Assembly (NCBI GenBank): GCA_013043685.1
Contig: JABDNT010000034.1
Coordinates: 1 to 44,770 of the forward strand
Reading direction: 5' to 3'
DNA length: 44,770 nucleotides
Origin: Flavobacteriaceae bacterium
GTDB taxonomy: Bacteria; Bacteroidota; Bacteroidia; Flavobacteriales; Flavobacteriaceae
Below, one piece after another: positions 13,688-22,287 of this stretch. The notes beneath the pieces are model-generated. The model searched no databases. It saw only the letters and a program-made list of their open reading frames with translations, and had not been told where the DNA came from. The translations under genes were made by a program, and so were the position numbers. The stretch's first letter is position 1, and each line of letters starts with the position of its first letter.

Positions 13688-15529
13688 ATGAAAAATCTTT
13701 TTAAACTTTCACTCATAGCATTTCTTATGATTTTCGCAACTTCGTGTAGCGATGATGACAACGGAGATGTGATGCAAAATGGCAACGATACTATTGCTGT
13801 GTTTGTACAGAACAACGAAGATTACTCTTCACTTTTAGCCGCGCTTGAACGAGCTGGATTGGTAGAAACTCTAAACGGTGCTACCGAATACACGGTATTT
13901 GCTCCTAACAACGCTGCATTTGCAGCATTCTTGAATGCGAATGGTTTCGCAAGTCTTGAAGACGTACCTGTAGACGTCCTAACAAACATCCTTTTAAATC
14001 ATGTAGTAGCCGGAACAAATAACTCCGGAGATCTTACCACTGGGTATATTAATTCCCTGGCTACTTTCGGAACAACGACAAATAATTTAAGTCTGTTTAT
14101 CGATACAAGTGCTGGAGTAAGAATAAACAATGTTTCTTCTGTGACCACGCCAGATGTAGCTGTAAGTAATGGTGTGATCCATGCGGTAGACGCTGTAATT
14201 GGGATCCCAACAATTGTTACCCAAGCGACTGCTAACGGTGATTTCTCAATCTTGGTTGAAGCGTTGATTGCTGCTTCCGATTCAAACATTGACTATGTAG
14301 CCTTGTTGTCAGGATCAGCTTCTTCACCTTTCACGGTATTTGCTCCCAACAATACCGCTTTCGAAAACTTGCTGACCACTTTAGGATTTGCATCTTTAAA
14401 CGATATTCCTCAGCCTGTTTTACAATTGGTGCTGAATTATCATGTTATAGCCGGAGCCAATGTGCGCGCCGAAGACCTAACTGAAGGCCAGGTGGCAACT
14501 ACTTTCCAGGGAGAAGACATTACTATCTCTTTGGCTAATGGGCCGCAGATCATAGATGCAACCGGAATGCCGTCTAATATTATTGTTACGAATGTACAGA
14601 CAGGGAATGGAGTGATCCATGCTATCGATAAAGTATTACTTCCTCAGGAAGTGCTAGACATCGTAGATCCTACCATCGCTGGTCTTGCCATGATGACTGC
14701 TGATCTATCTACTCTTGCTGAAGCGCTATCAATCACAGGTTTGGATACAGTATTGGACGACAGAACTGCTGAGTACACGGTGTTTGCACCTGGAAATGCC
14801 GCATTCGATACCTTCTTAGGAGATAATGGTTTTGCCACTATCAACGACGTGCCTGTTGATGTGTTAACACAAGTTGTATTAAACCACGCGTTGACGGGAA
14901 TAGCTTTGTCTGGTGGATTAAGTACTTCCTATACAACTACGTTGGCCACTTACGGAACTTCGGATAATAATCTGAGTTTGTATATCAACACGGATAGTGG
15001 TGTTACCTTAAATGGTATTTCAAATGTGGTAACTCCCGATGTAACGGCAGCTAACGGTGTGGTACATATTGTCGATGCCGTGATCGCCTTACCAACAGTA
15101 GTAACATTTGCTGTAGCCGATCCAACCTTTGAAACTTTAGTAGCTGCATTGACAAGAGCAGACCAGCCTGATTTTGTATCAGTATTAAGTACTCCTCTAG
15201 GTACAAGTCCTGCTCCATTTACGGTATTTGCACCCACTAACGATGCTTTTGGAGATCTTTTAGTTGAGTTGGGTATCTCGAGCCTGGATGATATCGATAC
15301 TGCAACGCTAACCGCCACTTTAAACACACACGTTATCCCTGGTGCCAATGTTCGTGCTGAAGATTTAGTCGACGGGCCAGTCGGAACACTTGGAGATGAC
15401 ATCATTATTGATGCCTCGAACGCAACGATTACCGATCAGAACGGTCGTGTAAGTAACATAATCGTAGTGAATGTACAAGCTGCAAATGGTGTTGTACATG
15501 CTATCGACAAAGTATTACTTCCACAATAG
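13688..15529 (+). CDS. Lipoprotein with four fasciclin (FAS1) domains
   Basis: 613 residues. Lipobox ATSC (Cys20) and an acidic linker SDDDNGD are followed by four FAS1 domains at about 35-170, 173-318, 327-465 and 471-613. Each carries the H2-type motif TVFAP(N/G/T)N and an end motif G(V)(I/V)H.(V/I)D. Domains 1 and 3 are most alike (AFLNANGFASLEDVPVDVL against TFLGDNGFATINDVPVDVL), as are 2 and 4 (HVIAGANVRAEDL against HVIPGANVRAEDL), so a two-domain unit was duplicated. FAS1 proteins act in cell-surface adhesion or binding. An operator-like inverted repeat lies upstream and a terminator at 15568 ends the monocistronic unit. Confidence 0.95.
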   Translation: MKNLFKLSLIAFLMIFATSCSDDDNGDVMQNGNDTIAVFVQNNEDYSSLLAALERAGLVETLNGATEYTVFAPNNAAFAAFLNANGFASLEDVPVDVLTNILLNHVVAGTNNSGDLTTGYINSLATFGTTTNNLSLFIDTSAGVRINNVSSVTTPDVAVSNGVIHAVDAVIGIPTIVTQATANGDFSILVEALIAASDSNIDYVALLSGSASSPFTVFAPNNTAFENLLTTLGFASLNDIPQPVLQLVLNYHVIAGANVRAEDLTEGQVATTFQGEDITISLANGPQIIDATGMPSNIIVTNVQTGNGVIHAIDKVLLPQEVLDIVDPTIAGLAMMTADLSTLAEALSITGLDTVLDDRTAEYTVFAPGNAAFDTFLGDNGFATINDVPVDVLTQVVLNHALTGIALSGGLSTSYTTTLATYGTSDNNLSLYINTDSGVTLNGISNVVTPDVTAANGVVHIVDAVIALPTVVTFAVADPTFETLVAALTRADQPDFVSVLSTPLGTSPAPFTVFAPTNDAFGDLLVELGISSLDDIDTATLTATLNTHVIPGANVRAEDLVDGPVGTLGDDIIIDASNATITDQNGRVSNIIVVNVQAANGVVHAIDKVLLPQ

Positions 15530-15567
15530 TATTGATGTTTGTTTGAATTTAGTTAGTTGTTAATTAA

Positions 15568-15610
15568 GAAACCGTTCCTGTATTGCTCACGCAGGGGCGG
15601 TTTCTCATTT
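15568..15610. terminator. Bidirectional terminator between convergent genes
   Basis: GAAACCGTTCCTG (15568-15580) pairs with CAGGGGCGGTTTC (15592-15604), 13 pairs including two G-T wobbles, with an A/T-rich tail. It lies between the fasciclin gene and the membrane protein gene ending at 15614. Confidence 0.82.
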
Positions 15611-15613
15611 TTA

Positions 15614-16795
15614 TTATAAATAACTAAGCCACCACTTATCCCGGTTTTTAGCTTTGTAGATCATATACCAGCGACTCACCGGATATAATAATAGCACTAT
15701 TCCTATCCAAACGAGATAGGTAATTCCCAGTGAATATCCATAACCTGCCATGCTGCCATCCATAATGCTATCCATATTGAGTATCATAATCTGCCAGTCT
15801 TTCCCTGTTAATATTAATCCAACAATGGCAGCGACATGTATAACAAAAACGTGGACAACATAATAGAAGAAAGGTACCCGTCCATAGACGAGGAAAAAAT
15901 CAGACAGCTTGGTTTTTACGGACTCTGCCAGATAAAGAAATAGAAAAGCGGGTCCTAAAGTAACGAGCAAAAAGAGCAGGGAAGGTGGGTACTTGGTTAC
16001 ATTTAAAAATGAAAGAAGCGTGTAAGTTCCGTTTTGCTGAACTTCCCATGGGACCAAATCACCGTATACATTGATACCTCTAATAAGCAAGAATAGCACT
16101 ATCGATCCAATTCCGAGTGACAGAAGCCATTTCTTTCTAGCAGGAGCGTGAAACTCTTTATGATAAAGATTTCCGAAGCAATACCCTAAAACAATAACTC
16201 CTATCCAGGGTAAAATTGGGTAAAGAAAGCTTACCCATGTATCTCCAAACTTAACGAAATTCGCCTGGTGCAATATATACCAAATAATGGCACCAAAACT
16301 ATTCCCTTGGGCCACAATCCCGTCCAGGAGATTGTGTCCGAAGATCAATACCAATCCAGTAAGTACGAGTATCTTCTTTGGAATATAAATAAGGAATGCA
16401 AGGATGATCATACATAGTCCTATAGCCCAAATAACCTGTAAATTAAAGAAACTAAAAGTTAGATCGAACCACCACAGTAAAGTCATTAACGTTACTTCGA
16501 TAAAGATCAGCCACAAACCTCTTGTGAACAAAAACCAAAATAACTGATGCCTGGTTTTATTTCGGCCATAGAGAAAAGCCGAGGTCCCGGCAAGAAATAT
16601 AAATACAGGAGCACAGAAGTGAGTTATAAATCGCGTAAAGAATAAGAAAGGTGTGGTAGTTTCCAGATTTGAAGGGTCAGAGACCATGGCTCCGGCGTGA
16701 AAATAATCACGCACATGGTCTAACGCCATGATCACCATGACAATACCACGCAGTACATCAAGTGATGAAATTCGAGTGCTTCTAATTGTGGTCAC
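15614..16795 (-). CDS. DUF1624 / heparan-alpha-glucosaminide N-acetyltransferase-like membrane protein
   Basis: 393 residues, polytopic inner-membrane protein with roughly ten hydrophobic segments. The N-terminus RISSLDVLRGIVMVIMALDH carries the family signature (Leu-Asp-x-x-Arg-Gly and the following Asp-His) of the DUF1624/HGSNAT group, proposed to move acyl groups from cytoplasmic CoA donors to sugars across the membrane. The acceptor in bacteria is generally unknown. A TAAATTTG element 15 bases before the ATG suggests a private promoter, but the gene is also only 49 bases behind the lipoprotein gene at 16845 and could belong to one transcript with the two genes above it. Confidence 0.85.
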   Translation of the reverse strand: MTTIRSTRISSLDVLRGIVMVIMALDHVRDYFHAGAMVSDPSNLETTTPFLFFTRFITHFCAPVFIFLAGTSAFLYGRNKTRHQLFWFLFTRGLWLIFIEVTLMTLLWWFDLTFSFFNLQVIWAIGLCMIILAFLIYIPKKILVLTGLVLIFGHNLLDGIVAQGNSFGAIIWYILHQANFVKFGDTWVSFLYPILPWIGVIVLGYCFGNLYHKEFHAPARKKWLLSLGIGSIVLFLLIRGINVYGDLVPWEVQQNGTYTLLSFLNVTKYPPSLLFLLVTLGPAFLFLYLAESVKTKLSDFFLVYGRVPFFYYVVHVFVIHVAAIVGLILTGKDWQIMILNMDSIMDGSMAGYGYSLGITYLVWIGIVLLLYPVSRWYMIYKAKNRDKWWLSYL

Positions 16796-16844
16796 CGGTT
16801 AGGTTTTACTCAAATTTACAAATTAGTATCTGATAATCAGGTTA

Positions 16845-17366
16845 TTATTCACTCAGGCTCTTAAAGGTAACTTTATTAGAGACATAAATCTGTCCATCAA
16901 TCTCAACCTCTTGGGTTGTGAAAACCGCAATTAAACTGTCTTTTCTGGTTACGGTTGGTGAACTAATTATAAAACTAAAAGGGATATGTTCGACCGTATC
17001 TGAAATGATTTCAGCGGGTCTTATCTGACTGATATCTGTGATCGAAATTGAATCGCTTGGAACCTGCAGCAAAATGCTGTCTGAAGATAATGTAGCCAGC
17101 TGCAATTCCAAATCGGTTTTGAATTCCGGATGTTTTTGAATTAGGGATTGTAAGTCTGCATATTCCTGAAGTTTTTGCGCAACTATCTCCGAATAATTTA
17201 AATTTGTACTGCTGGTTATTGGCAATGTTTCGCTCAATTCCTTCTCAGCCGCAGCATCAGTTTCTTCAATATCCCCAGCCTCAACATTTTTCTTAATGTC
17301 GCTCTCCATGCCGCTATTGCAGGCTATTATTAGTAAACTCAGTAAAAGGAATATGATACTTTTCAT
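16845..17366 (-). CDS. Lipoprotein of unknown function, coupled to a membrane-tethered HTH-like protein
   Basis: 173 residues. Lipobox IIAC (Cys16), an acidic Glu/Asp/Ala-rich linker (20-45), a helical segment (about 58-95), then a beta-rich C-terminal part with two repeats of an S-D-S-I pattern. No family is recognised. Its ATG overlaps the stop of the gene at 17363 by four bases (ATGA), implying coupled translation and a common function. It could be the outer-envelope sensor for the membrane-tethered protein; this is inference from position only. Confidence 0.72.
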   Translation of the reverse strand: MKSIIFLLLSLLIIACNSGMESDIKKNVEAGDIEETDAAAEKELSETLPITSSTNLNYSEIVAQKLQEYADLQSLIQKHPEFKTDLELQLATLSSDSILLQVPSDSISITDISQIRPAEIISDTVEHIPFSFIISSPTVTRKDSLIAVFTTQEVEIDGQIYVSNKVTFKSLSE

Positions 17367-18265
17367 TGTATACTGAATTTTAGTTTCACAATTTTATCAC
17401 CCTCGTAATGCTTGTCGAGAATATTGATATTCTTTAGGCTACTCGTGGGAATGGTGAGTTTAGTGATAAACTCCTCTTTCGAATACAGTTCGATTCCGGT
17501 CTGATCTGGAAATACCTGGTAGATTCTGGCGTTATCGGCGATCAATTCCGAAAGTTGGGCCCTTCGTTTTTTCAACTCTTTCACATTTCCCGAGCTGTAA
17601 TAGCGGAGCATGAGGGCGTAATCATCGGTAGCAAGGAGTACCATCGCATTGGTATTTGCATCGAAATTACGGGTTATCGTATCTGTTTTATGATAGGGGG
17701 ACTGAACTACAAACCGAACAATTTTCTCCTTAGTCACATAACTAAAACATCCCGTGCTGTCGGTTTTTAGGTAGATAGGTGATTGACCTTCAGAAAGAAT
17801 TTTTACATCGATTTGGATGGCTGTGATAGGCTCACCTCCGTCTTCGCTAACCATACAGAATTGAAACTCATTGTCAGGATTCACAAGGTAATATAATGCT
17901 ATTAATAAGGGAACAACAGGCAGGAATAACCACAGGTATTTCCTGTTTCTTTTTGTTTTGTATTGAATCTTTATTGCATCAAGATTCAATTTCTTGAACG
18001 CATTCCAATGTTCGTGCCCGGTATATTCACAGAGTAAATTCAACATATCGATACGGGGAAGCTTGGTAGGCTCATTTTTAAAATAACTATAGAACCATTT
18101 TTCACTAACACGACCCCTGGTACGCTGGAAAAGATCCTCCTGGAATCCTACAATCTCTTCTCCTTTCCATTCTTCCATGGACGCAGAGGCGTGATTTTCT
18201 TTCAGATACGTAGCAGCTACCGCCTGTTTCAGTAATTCAAAAAATTGTTTGTCTGAAGCGTCCAA
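17363..18265 (-). CDS. Membrane-tethered protein with HTH-like N-terminal domain
   Basis: 300 residues. The N-terminal cytoplasmic part holds a helical domain (about 38-92) with VSEKWFYSYFKN, LPRIDMLNLLCEY and TGHEHWNAFKK. This pattern is familiar from Bacteroidota proteins that combine a DNA-binding-like module with a membrane anchor. A basic stretch (102-109) and one transmembrane helix (about 110-128) follow, then a periplasmic carboxypeptidase-regulatory-like beta domain (about 135-205) and a C-terminal helical and beta part. This is the layout of a one-component transmembrane regulator, though DNA binding is not proven. It overlaps the lipoprotein gene by four bases. Its upstream region, shared with a divergent DUF4349 gene, holds a phased operator-like repeat. 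Confidence 0.72.
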   Translation of the reverse strand: MDASDKQFFELLKQAVAATYLKENHASASMEEWKGEEIVGFQEDLFQRTRGRVSEKWFYSYFKNEPTKLPRIDMLNLLCEYTGHEHWNAFKKLNLDAIKIQYKTKRNRKYLWLFLPVVPLLIALYYLVNPDNEFQFCMVSEDGGEPITAIQIDVKILSEGQSPIYLKTDSTGCFSYVTKEKIVRFVVQSPYHKTDTITRNFDANTNAMVLLATDDYALMLRYYSSGNVKELKKRRAQLSELIADNARIYQVFPDQTGIELYSKEEFITKLTIPTSSLKNINILDKHYEGDKIVKLKFSIQ

Positions 18266-18298
18266 GTACTATATAATATTGAAAATCAGTTAATTAAA

Positions 18299-18339
18299 GT
18301 TTGTAAAATAATTTACAAACTGTTTACAAGGGATTTACA
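18299..18339. promoter_or_regulatory. Phased operator-like repeat cluster in a divergent promoter region
   Basis: A perfect inverted repeat GTTTGTAAA (18299-18307), ATAA, TTTACAAAC (18312-18320) is followed by two more TTTACA copies. The three direct copies start at 18312, 18323 and 18334, exactly 11 bases apart. The cluster lies between the divergent starts at 18265 and 18398. Confidence 0.6.
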
Positions 18340-18397
18340 CTGCCTCCTGCCTTCCCGGTAGTAGGTTTGTTGATGTAATTCTTAAAAATATAAAATT

Positions 18398-19264
18398 ATG
18401 AAGACAAATAGTTCGAAATCTCTCCTGAAAATTGTACTACTAATCATGGTGTTTACATTTCTGTATTCCTGCAATCAGGGAGGTAGTTACAGTGAGGATG
18501 TTAAAATGGATGCCGTGGATGTGGATGATTCCTTTGCGTCGCTTGAAGCGGAAGAAAATGCCATTGCATCCTTTAAACCCGATGCTACAATAACTAAAAC
18601 TCCGGCAAATCTTAAGATCATCAAATCGGCTTCGGCCCGCTATAAAGTAAAGGACGTGAAGATTGCCACAAATCAGATCAGGGCTATTGCACTGCAGTAT
18701 GATGCATATATAAGTGATCTTCGTTATGAGAACAATTTGTACCAAAAACAGAATCGATTCACGATCAAGGTACCACAGCAACATTTTGATATCATTATGG
18801 ATTCTATTGGAAATGTCGTAGAATTTGTTGAGTATGAAAATATTACTACCACAGATGTAACTGAAGAGTATATAGATCTGCAGGGTAGATTGGAGACTAA
18901 GCTCGAAGTTAAGAAACGCTATGAGGAGATCCTACGAAAGAATGCCCGTACCGTAAAGGACATACTTGATACGGAAGAAAAATTACGCATTCTCCAGGAA
19001 GAGATCGAATCGGCTCAGGGTAGGTTGAAGTACCTCACAAATAAGGTTGCTTACAGTACCATCCAGATAGATCTCTATGAAACCGTTGAATACACCGAAG
19101 AACCTACCAGCTACAAAAAGACCTTTGGTGACAAGTCTAAAGATGCTCTTTCATTTGGCTGGAAGATGATAGAGTCTATAGTCTTGTTCTTTATCCATAT
19201 CTGGCCACTTTTATTATTAGGAATCATTGTAGTGATTGTCCTTCGAAGATGGTTAAAGAAATAA
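18398..19264 (+). CDS. DUF4349 lipoprotein-like membrane protein
   Basis: 288 residues of the DUF4349 family. The N-terminal signal has lipobox LYSC (Cys25), an acidic linker follows, then the DUF4349 core (about 65-250) with a beta part, QNRFTIKVP, TTDVTEEYIDLQGRLETK and a long coiled coil (about 165-225), and finally a C-terminal transmembrane helix (about 263-283) with a basic end RRWLKK. Having both a lipobox and a C-terminal helix is usual in this family. It resembles envelope proteins involved in stress or adhesion, but no biochemical role is established. It is divergent from the membrane-tethered HTH-like gene and likely shares the operator cluster at 18299-18339. Confidence 0.88.
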   Translation: MKTNSSKSLLKIVLLIMVFTFLYSCNQGGSYSEDVKMDAVDVDDSFASLEAEENAIASFKPDATITKTPANLKIIKSASARYKVKDVKIATNQIRAIALQYDAYISDLRYENNLYQKQNRFTIKVPQQHFDIIMDSIGNVVEFVEYENITTTDVTEEYIDLQGRLETKLEVKKRYEEILRKNARTVKDILDTEEKLRILQEEIESAQGRLKYLTNKVAYSTIQIDLYETVEYTEEPTSYKKTFGDKSKDALSFGWKMIESIVLFFIHIWPLLLLGIIVVIVLRRWLKK

Positions 19265-19273
19265 ATTAAGCAT

Positions 19274-19306
19274 AAAAAAACCGCAGATTTTGTCTGCGGT
19301 TTTTTA
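19274..19306. terminator. Bidirectional terminator
   Basis: AAAAAACCGCAGA and TCTGCGGTTTTTT form a near-perfect long stem with A and T runs on both sides, between the convergent genes ending at 19264 and 19325. Confidence 0.92.
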
Positions 19307-19324
19307 TAAATGCTTATAAAGTTA

Positions 19325-19867
19325 TTATTCAGCTCCTCCAGGATTTACTTCGTCGGCTGGTTTTACTTCATCCGGAGCCTCAGCTGCCGCTGCCTCTTCC
19401 ATAGCGGCTACCATAGGAGCATTGTCCCAGTACCCGTATTCCTTTACCACTTTGCCATCCACAAACTGAGCTGTGACATGGACGGGTGTCATCATTTCCT
19501 TCCCATTGGAAGCGATTGTCCCTTTCCAAAGGCCCCAGTAATTCACCCAGGTTTCACCTTCGTCTGTAGTGACCATTTCCATATCTCCCTTGTCGGGTAC
19601 GAATCCGTAAGATGACAATGCGGCCGTATTAGTCTTATGTGCCTCAACAGTTTCGGCCGGGGTCATTGGTTTATCATCAGTGTTGTGATAAACTTGGGCG
19701 GTATCGGCAAATTTTGCTGTGTAATTTTCCCAGTCGGCTCCTTCGTAAGCAGCAATAAGTTCTTTAAAAGTATCAATTTCTGCAGAACTCTGAGTGTACC
19801 TGGGTTCACCTTGTTTGCAAGAGATAAAGAATAGTCCTACTAACGCTAATAATGCTAATTTTCTCAT
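19325..19867 (-). CDS. NTF2/SnoaL-like lipoprotein
   Basis: 180 residues. Lipobox FISC (Cys17). The mature part has the order of an NTF2/SnoaL-like alpha+beta domain: helix with IDTFKELIAAYEGADWENYTAK, then strands with TAQVYHNTDDKPMTPAE, WVNYWGLWKGT and PVHVTAQFVDGKVVKEYGYWD. The C-terminal tail (150-180) is Ala/Glu/Pro-rich and low in complexity. Such domains bind small hydrophobic ligands or act as isomerase-like enzymes; no catalytic role can be assigned. The gene starts 25 bases after the stop of the exported protein at 19893 and is probably cotranscribed with it. Confidence 0.78.
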   Translation of the reverse strand: MRKLALLALVGLFFISCKQGEPRYTQSSAEIDTFKELIAAYEGADWENYTAKFADTAQVYHNTDDKPMTPAETVEAHKTNTAALSSYGFVPDKGDMEMVTTDEGETWVNYWGLWKGTIASNGKEMMTPVHVTAQFVDGKVVKEYGYWDNAPMVAAMEEAAAAEAPDEVKPADEVNPGGAE

Positions 19868-19892
19868 AGTATATTGGTTTATTTAGATTTAA

Positions 19893-20657
19893 TTATTTTC
19901 CCATATAACTCAGGTCTGCACGCATCCATCCCTGCATTACATCCATTTTTGTCATAACTGCAAGCAACTCCTGGTTTAATTTAGCGCCTTCTTCACCCAG
20001 TAATTTTCTGTTTTCCATCGACATACGCTCGTAATCTTCAGGGCTCTCTGCCGCAATGGCCACCATAAAGAAAGTTCCGTTTGCTCCAAATCCACTTCGG
20101 TATACCCTATAGTACATTTTAGAACCTTTTTCAGTAAATAACTTCTTGTACTTTTTAGCTATCTCATTCGCTTTTGCATAGTTTTCAGGTGTAATATAAT
20201 ACCGAACGTTATTGCGGTACATTTGACCTTCCGGCATCTGGTTAATTCCCGAAGGTTGATAAGACAAATCTTTGTCTAAGGAGATAATATAGTCTACATG
20301 ATCGGTATAACACTTATCCATTCTCTGGAACAATTTGGAAAACGCTTCCTTCCCCATTTTTTCGGATAAAGTGGCAAAAATATTCTCGTCCAGGTCGGCC
20401 ATTTTATCGATTGGGCCTACATAAGCGTATGTAAAATCATTGGTGGCGAGGGTAAGCCAACTGGTTTCATCCACGCCGTGCTTTTTACACTGCATTACTA
20501 GTTCTTTACAAACTGCCTCATATTCTGCCAACATAGAAGGTTTAACATGATCCTCATGGATCCAATAAGTTTGTGACGTTTTCTCCTGTGCGATCCCAAG
20601 GGATGTAACAAATAATAATGCACATAGAAATGTGTTGAAAATGTGTTTGGTTTTCAT
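19893..20657 (-). CDS. Exported protein of unknown function, possibly two ferredoxin-like halves
   Basis: 254 residues with a signal peptide (LCALLFVTSLGIAQ, cleavage near residue 23) and no lipobox. Two halves (about 30-140 and 143-254) each begin with a Tyr-rich strand (TYWIHEDHVKPSM; VRYYITPENYAKANE), which suggests a duplicated ferredoxin-like (dimeric alpha-beta barrel) fold as in NIPSNAP/ABM-type proteins. I see no metal or cofactor motif. It is the first gene of a probable two-gene unit with the NTF2-like lipoprotein. Its leader holds the inverted repeat at 20689-20704. Function unknown. Confidence 0.7.
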   Translation of the reverse strand: MKTKHIFNTFLCALLFVTSLGIAQEKTSQTYWIHEDHVKPSMLAEYEAVCKELVMQCKKHGVDETSWLTLATNDFTYAYVGPIDKMADLDENIFATLSEKMGKEAFSKLFQRMDKCYTDHVDYIISLDKDLSYQPSGINQMPEGQMYRNNVRYYITPENYAKANEIAKKYKKLFTEKGSKMYYRVYRSGFGANGTFFMVAIAAESPEDYERMSMENRKLLGEEGAKLNQELLAVMTKMDVMQGWMRADLSYMGK

Positions 20658-20688
20658 ATTTTATTGGTTTGGTTAATTACTAAATAAC

Positions 20689-20704
20689 AGTCGATAATTC
20701 GACT
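20689..20704. promoter_or_regulatory. Inverted repeat in the leader of the exported-protein gene
   Basis: AGTCGA, TAAT, TCGACT is a perfect 6-4-6 inverted repeat, 32 bases upstream of the minus-strand ATG at 20657 and downstream of an imperfect -7 box (AATATTTG, 20731-20724). It may be an operator or a small RNA hairpin. Confidence 0.35.
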
Positions 20705-20884
20705 TAACACTAATAAACCAGCACAAATATTGGGTAGAAATTAGGGAGAGAATTAATAAATTATTGATTAACAATTAATTAAAGGTACAACTTTTTAGGC
20801 ATAGTAAGGTTGCATGAATTTTCTGTCAATATTGTGATAGTGAAGATCTGGGGGTAAATCCAAACGCTTAATGTCCTTACATAC

Positions 20885-20915
20885 TTTGTAACAACCTGGT
20901 CAATTTGTATCTTTG
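20885..20915 (+). promoter_or_regulatory. Housekeeping promoter of ffh
   Basis: TTTG (20885-20888), 19 bases, TATCTTTG (20908-20915). This is a full match to the Bacteroidota primary-sigma pattern TTTG-N19-TAnnTTTG, 25 bases before the ATG. Confidence 0.85.
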
Positions 20916-20940
20916 CATTTCTTAAAACTGAAGGAATCAA

Positions 20941-22269
20941 ATGTTCGATAATTTAACCGATAAACTCGATAAAGCCTTACATGTATTAAAAGGGCACGGA
21001 AGTATCACAGAGGTCAATGTAGCGGAAACGTTGAAGGAAGTTAGGAGAGCTCTACTAGATGCCGATGTGAACTTCAAAACAGCCAAAGAATTCACCAATA
21101 AGGTGAAGGAAAAAGCACTCGGTCAGAACGTATTGACAACTCTTCAGCCGGGCCAGTTAATGGTGAAGATCGTAAAGGACGAACTTACCGAATTGATGGG
21201 TGGCGATACAGCGGGCATCGATCTAAGTGGGTCACCCAGTGTTATCCTTATGTCGGGTCTTCAAGGTAGTGGTAAAACCACATTTTCCGGAAAACTTGCA
21301 AACTTCCTGAAGTCGAAGAAATCTAAAAAACCATTATTGGTTGCCTGTGATGTTTATCGGCCGGCAGCGATCAATCAGTTGCACGTGGTTGGTGACCAGA
21401 TAGGTGTTGAAGTATTTTCTGATGAAGGAAATATGGATCCCGTGGCAATTGCAAACAAGGCTATCGCTCATGCCAAACAAAATGGCTATAACGTTGTGAT
21501 CGTGGACACCGCAGGACGACTTGCGGTGGATGAACAAATGATGACGGAAATCGCCAATATCCATGCGGCGATCAAACCCAATGAGACCTTGTTCGTGGTG
21601 GATTCCATGACAGGACAGGATGCCGTGAATACGGCTAAATCTTTTAACGACCGACTCAATTTCGATGGGGTCGTACTTACTAAATTAGATGGTGATACAC
21701 GAGGTGGTGCCGCAATTTCCATTAAAAGTGTAGTCGATAAACCTATTAAGTTTATTGGAACCGGTGAAAAAATGGACGCTATTGATGTCTTTCACCCTAC
21801 GCGAATGGCAGATCGTATCCTTGGAATGGGTGATGTGGTTTCACTCGTGGAAAGGGCCCAGGAGCAGTTCGATGAAGAGGAAGCCAGGAAAATTCAAAAG
21901 AAAATTGCAAAGAACCAATTTGGCTTCGATGATTTCATGAAGCAGATCCAGCAAGTGAAGAAGATGGGAAGTATGAAAGATCTTATCGGGATGATCCCTG
22001 GAGCCGGGAAAGCGATAAAGGATGTTGATATAGACGATGATGCCTTTCAAGGAATTGAAGCCATTATAAATTCTATGACACCGGAAGAACGTGCTACTCC
22101 GGCAGTGATCAACGGAAACAGAAAGAAACGAATCGCAAAAGGAAGTGGAACTTCAGTCCAGGAGGTAAACCAATTACTCAAGCAATTCAACCAAATGAGC
22201 AAAATGATGAAGATGATGCAAGGCGGAGGTGGCCGTAAGATGATGCAGATGATGAACAAAATGAAATAA
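20941..22269 (+). CDS. ffh: Signal recognition particle protein Ffh (SRP54)
   Basis: 442 residues, GTPase that with 4.5S RNA binds signal sequences of nascent membrane proteins and docks at FtsY. The N domain (1-95) is followed by the G domain with P-loop GLQGSGKTT (about 106-114), DTAGR (about 190) and TKLDGDTRGGA (about 247). The Met-rich M domain (about 300-442) ends in a run of M-M-K/Q-M repeats that form the signal-peptide groove. Length is normal for the family. It is driven by a textbook housekeeping promoter; folD follows 18 bases after the stop and is probably cotranscribed. Confidence 0.98.
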   Translation: MFDNLTDKLDKALHVLKGHGSITEVNVAETLKEVRRALLDADVNFKTAKEFTNKVKEKALGQNVLTTLQPGQLMVKIVKDELTELMGGDTAGIDLSGSPSVILMSGLQGSGKTTFSGKLANFLKSKKSKKPLLVACDVYRPAAINQLHVVGDQIGVEVFSDEGNMDPVAIANKAIAHAKQNGYNVVIVDTAGRLAVDEQMMTEIANIHAAIKPNETLFVVDSMTGQDAVNTAKSFNDRLNFDGVVLTKLDGDTRGGAAISIKSVVDKPIKFIGTGEKMDAIDVFHPTRMADRILGMGDVVSLVERAQEQFDEEEARKIQKKIAKNQFGFDDFMKQIQQVKKMGSMKDLIGMIPGAGKAIKDVDIDDDAFQGIEAIINSMTPEERATPAVINGNRKKRIAKGSGTSVQEVNQLLKQFNQMSKMMKMMQGGGGRKMMQMMNKMK

Positions 22270-22287
22270 CAACTTAAACTAGATTCA

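Noticed and set aside
14950-15405. Long open frames antisense to the fasciclin gene
   Set aside because: They are shadows caused by codon bias and repeats; no start signals and no recognisable protein.
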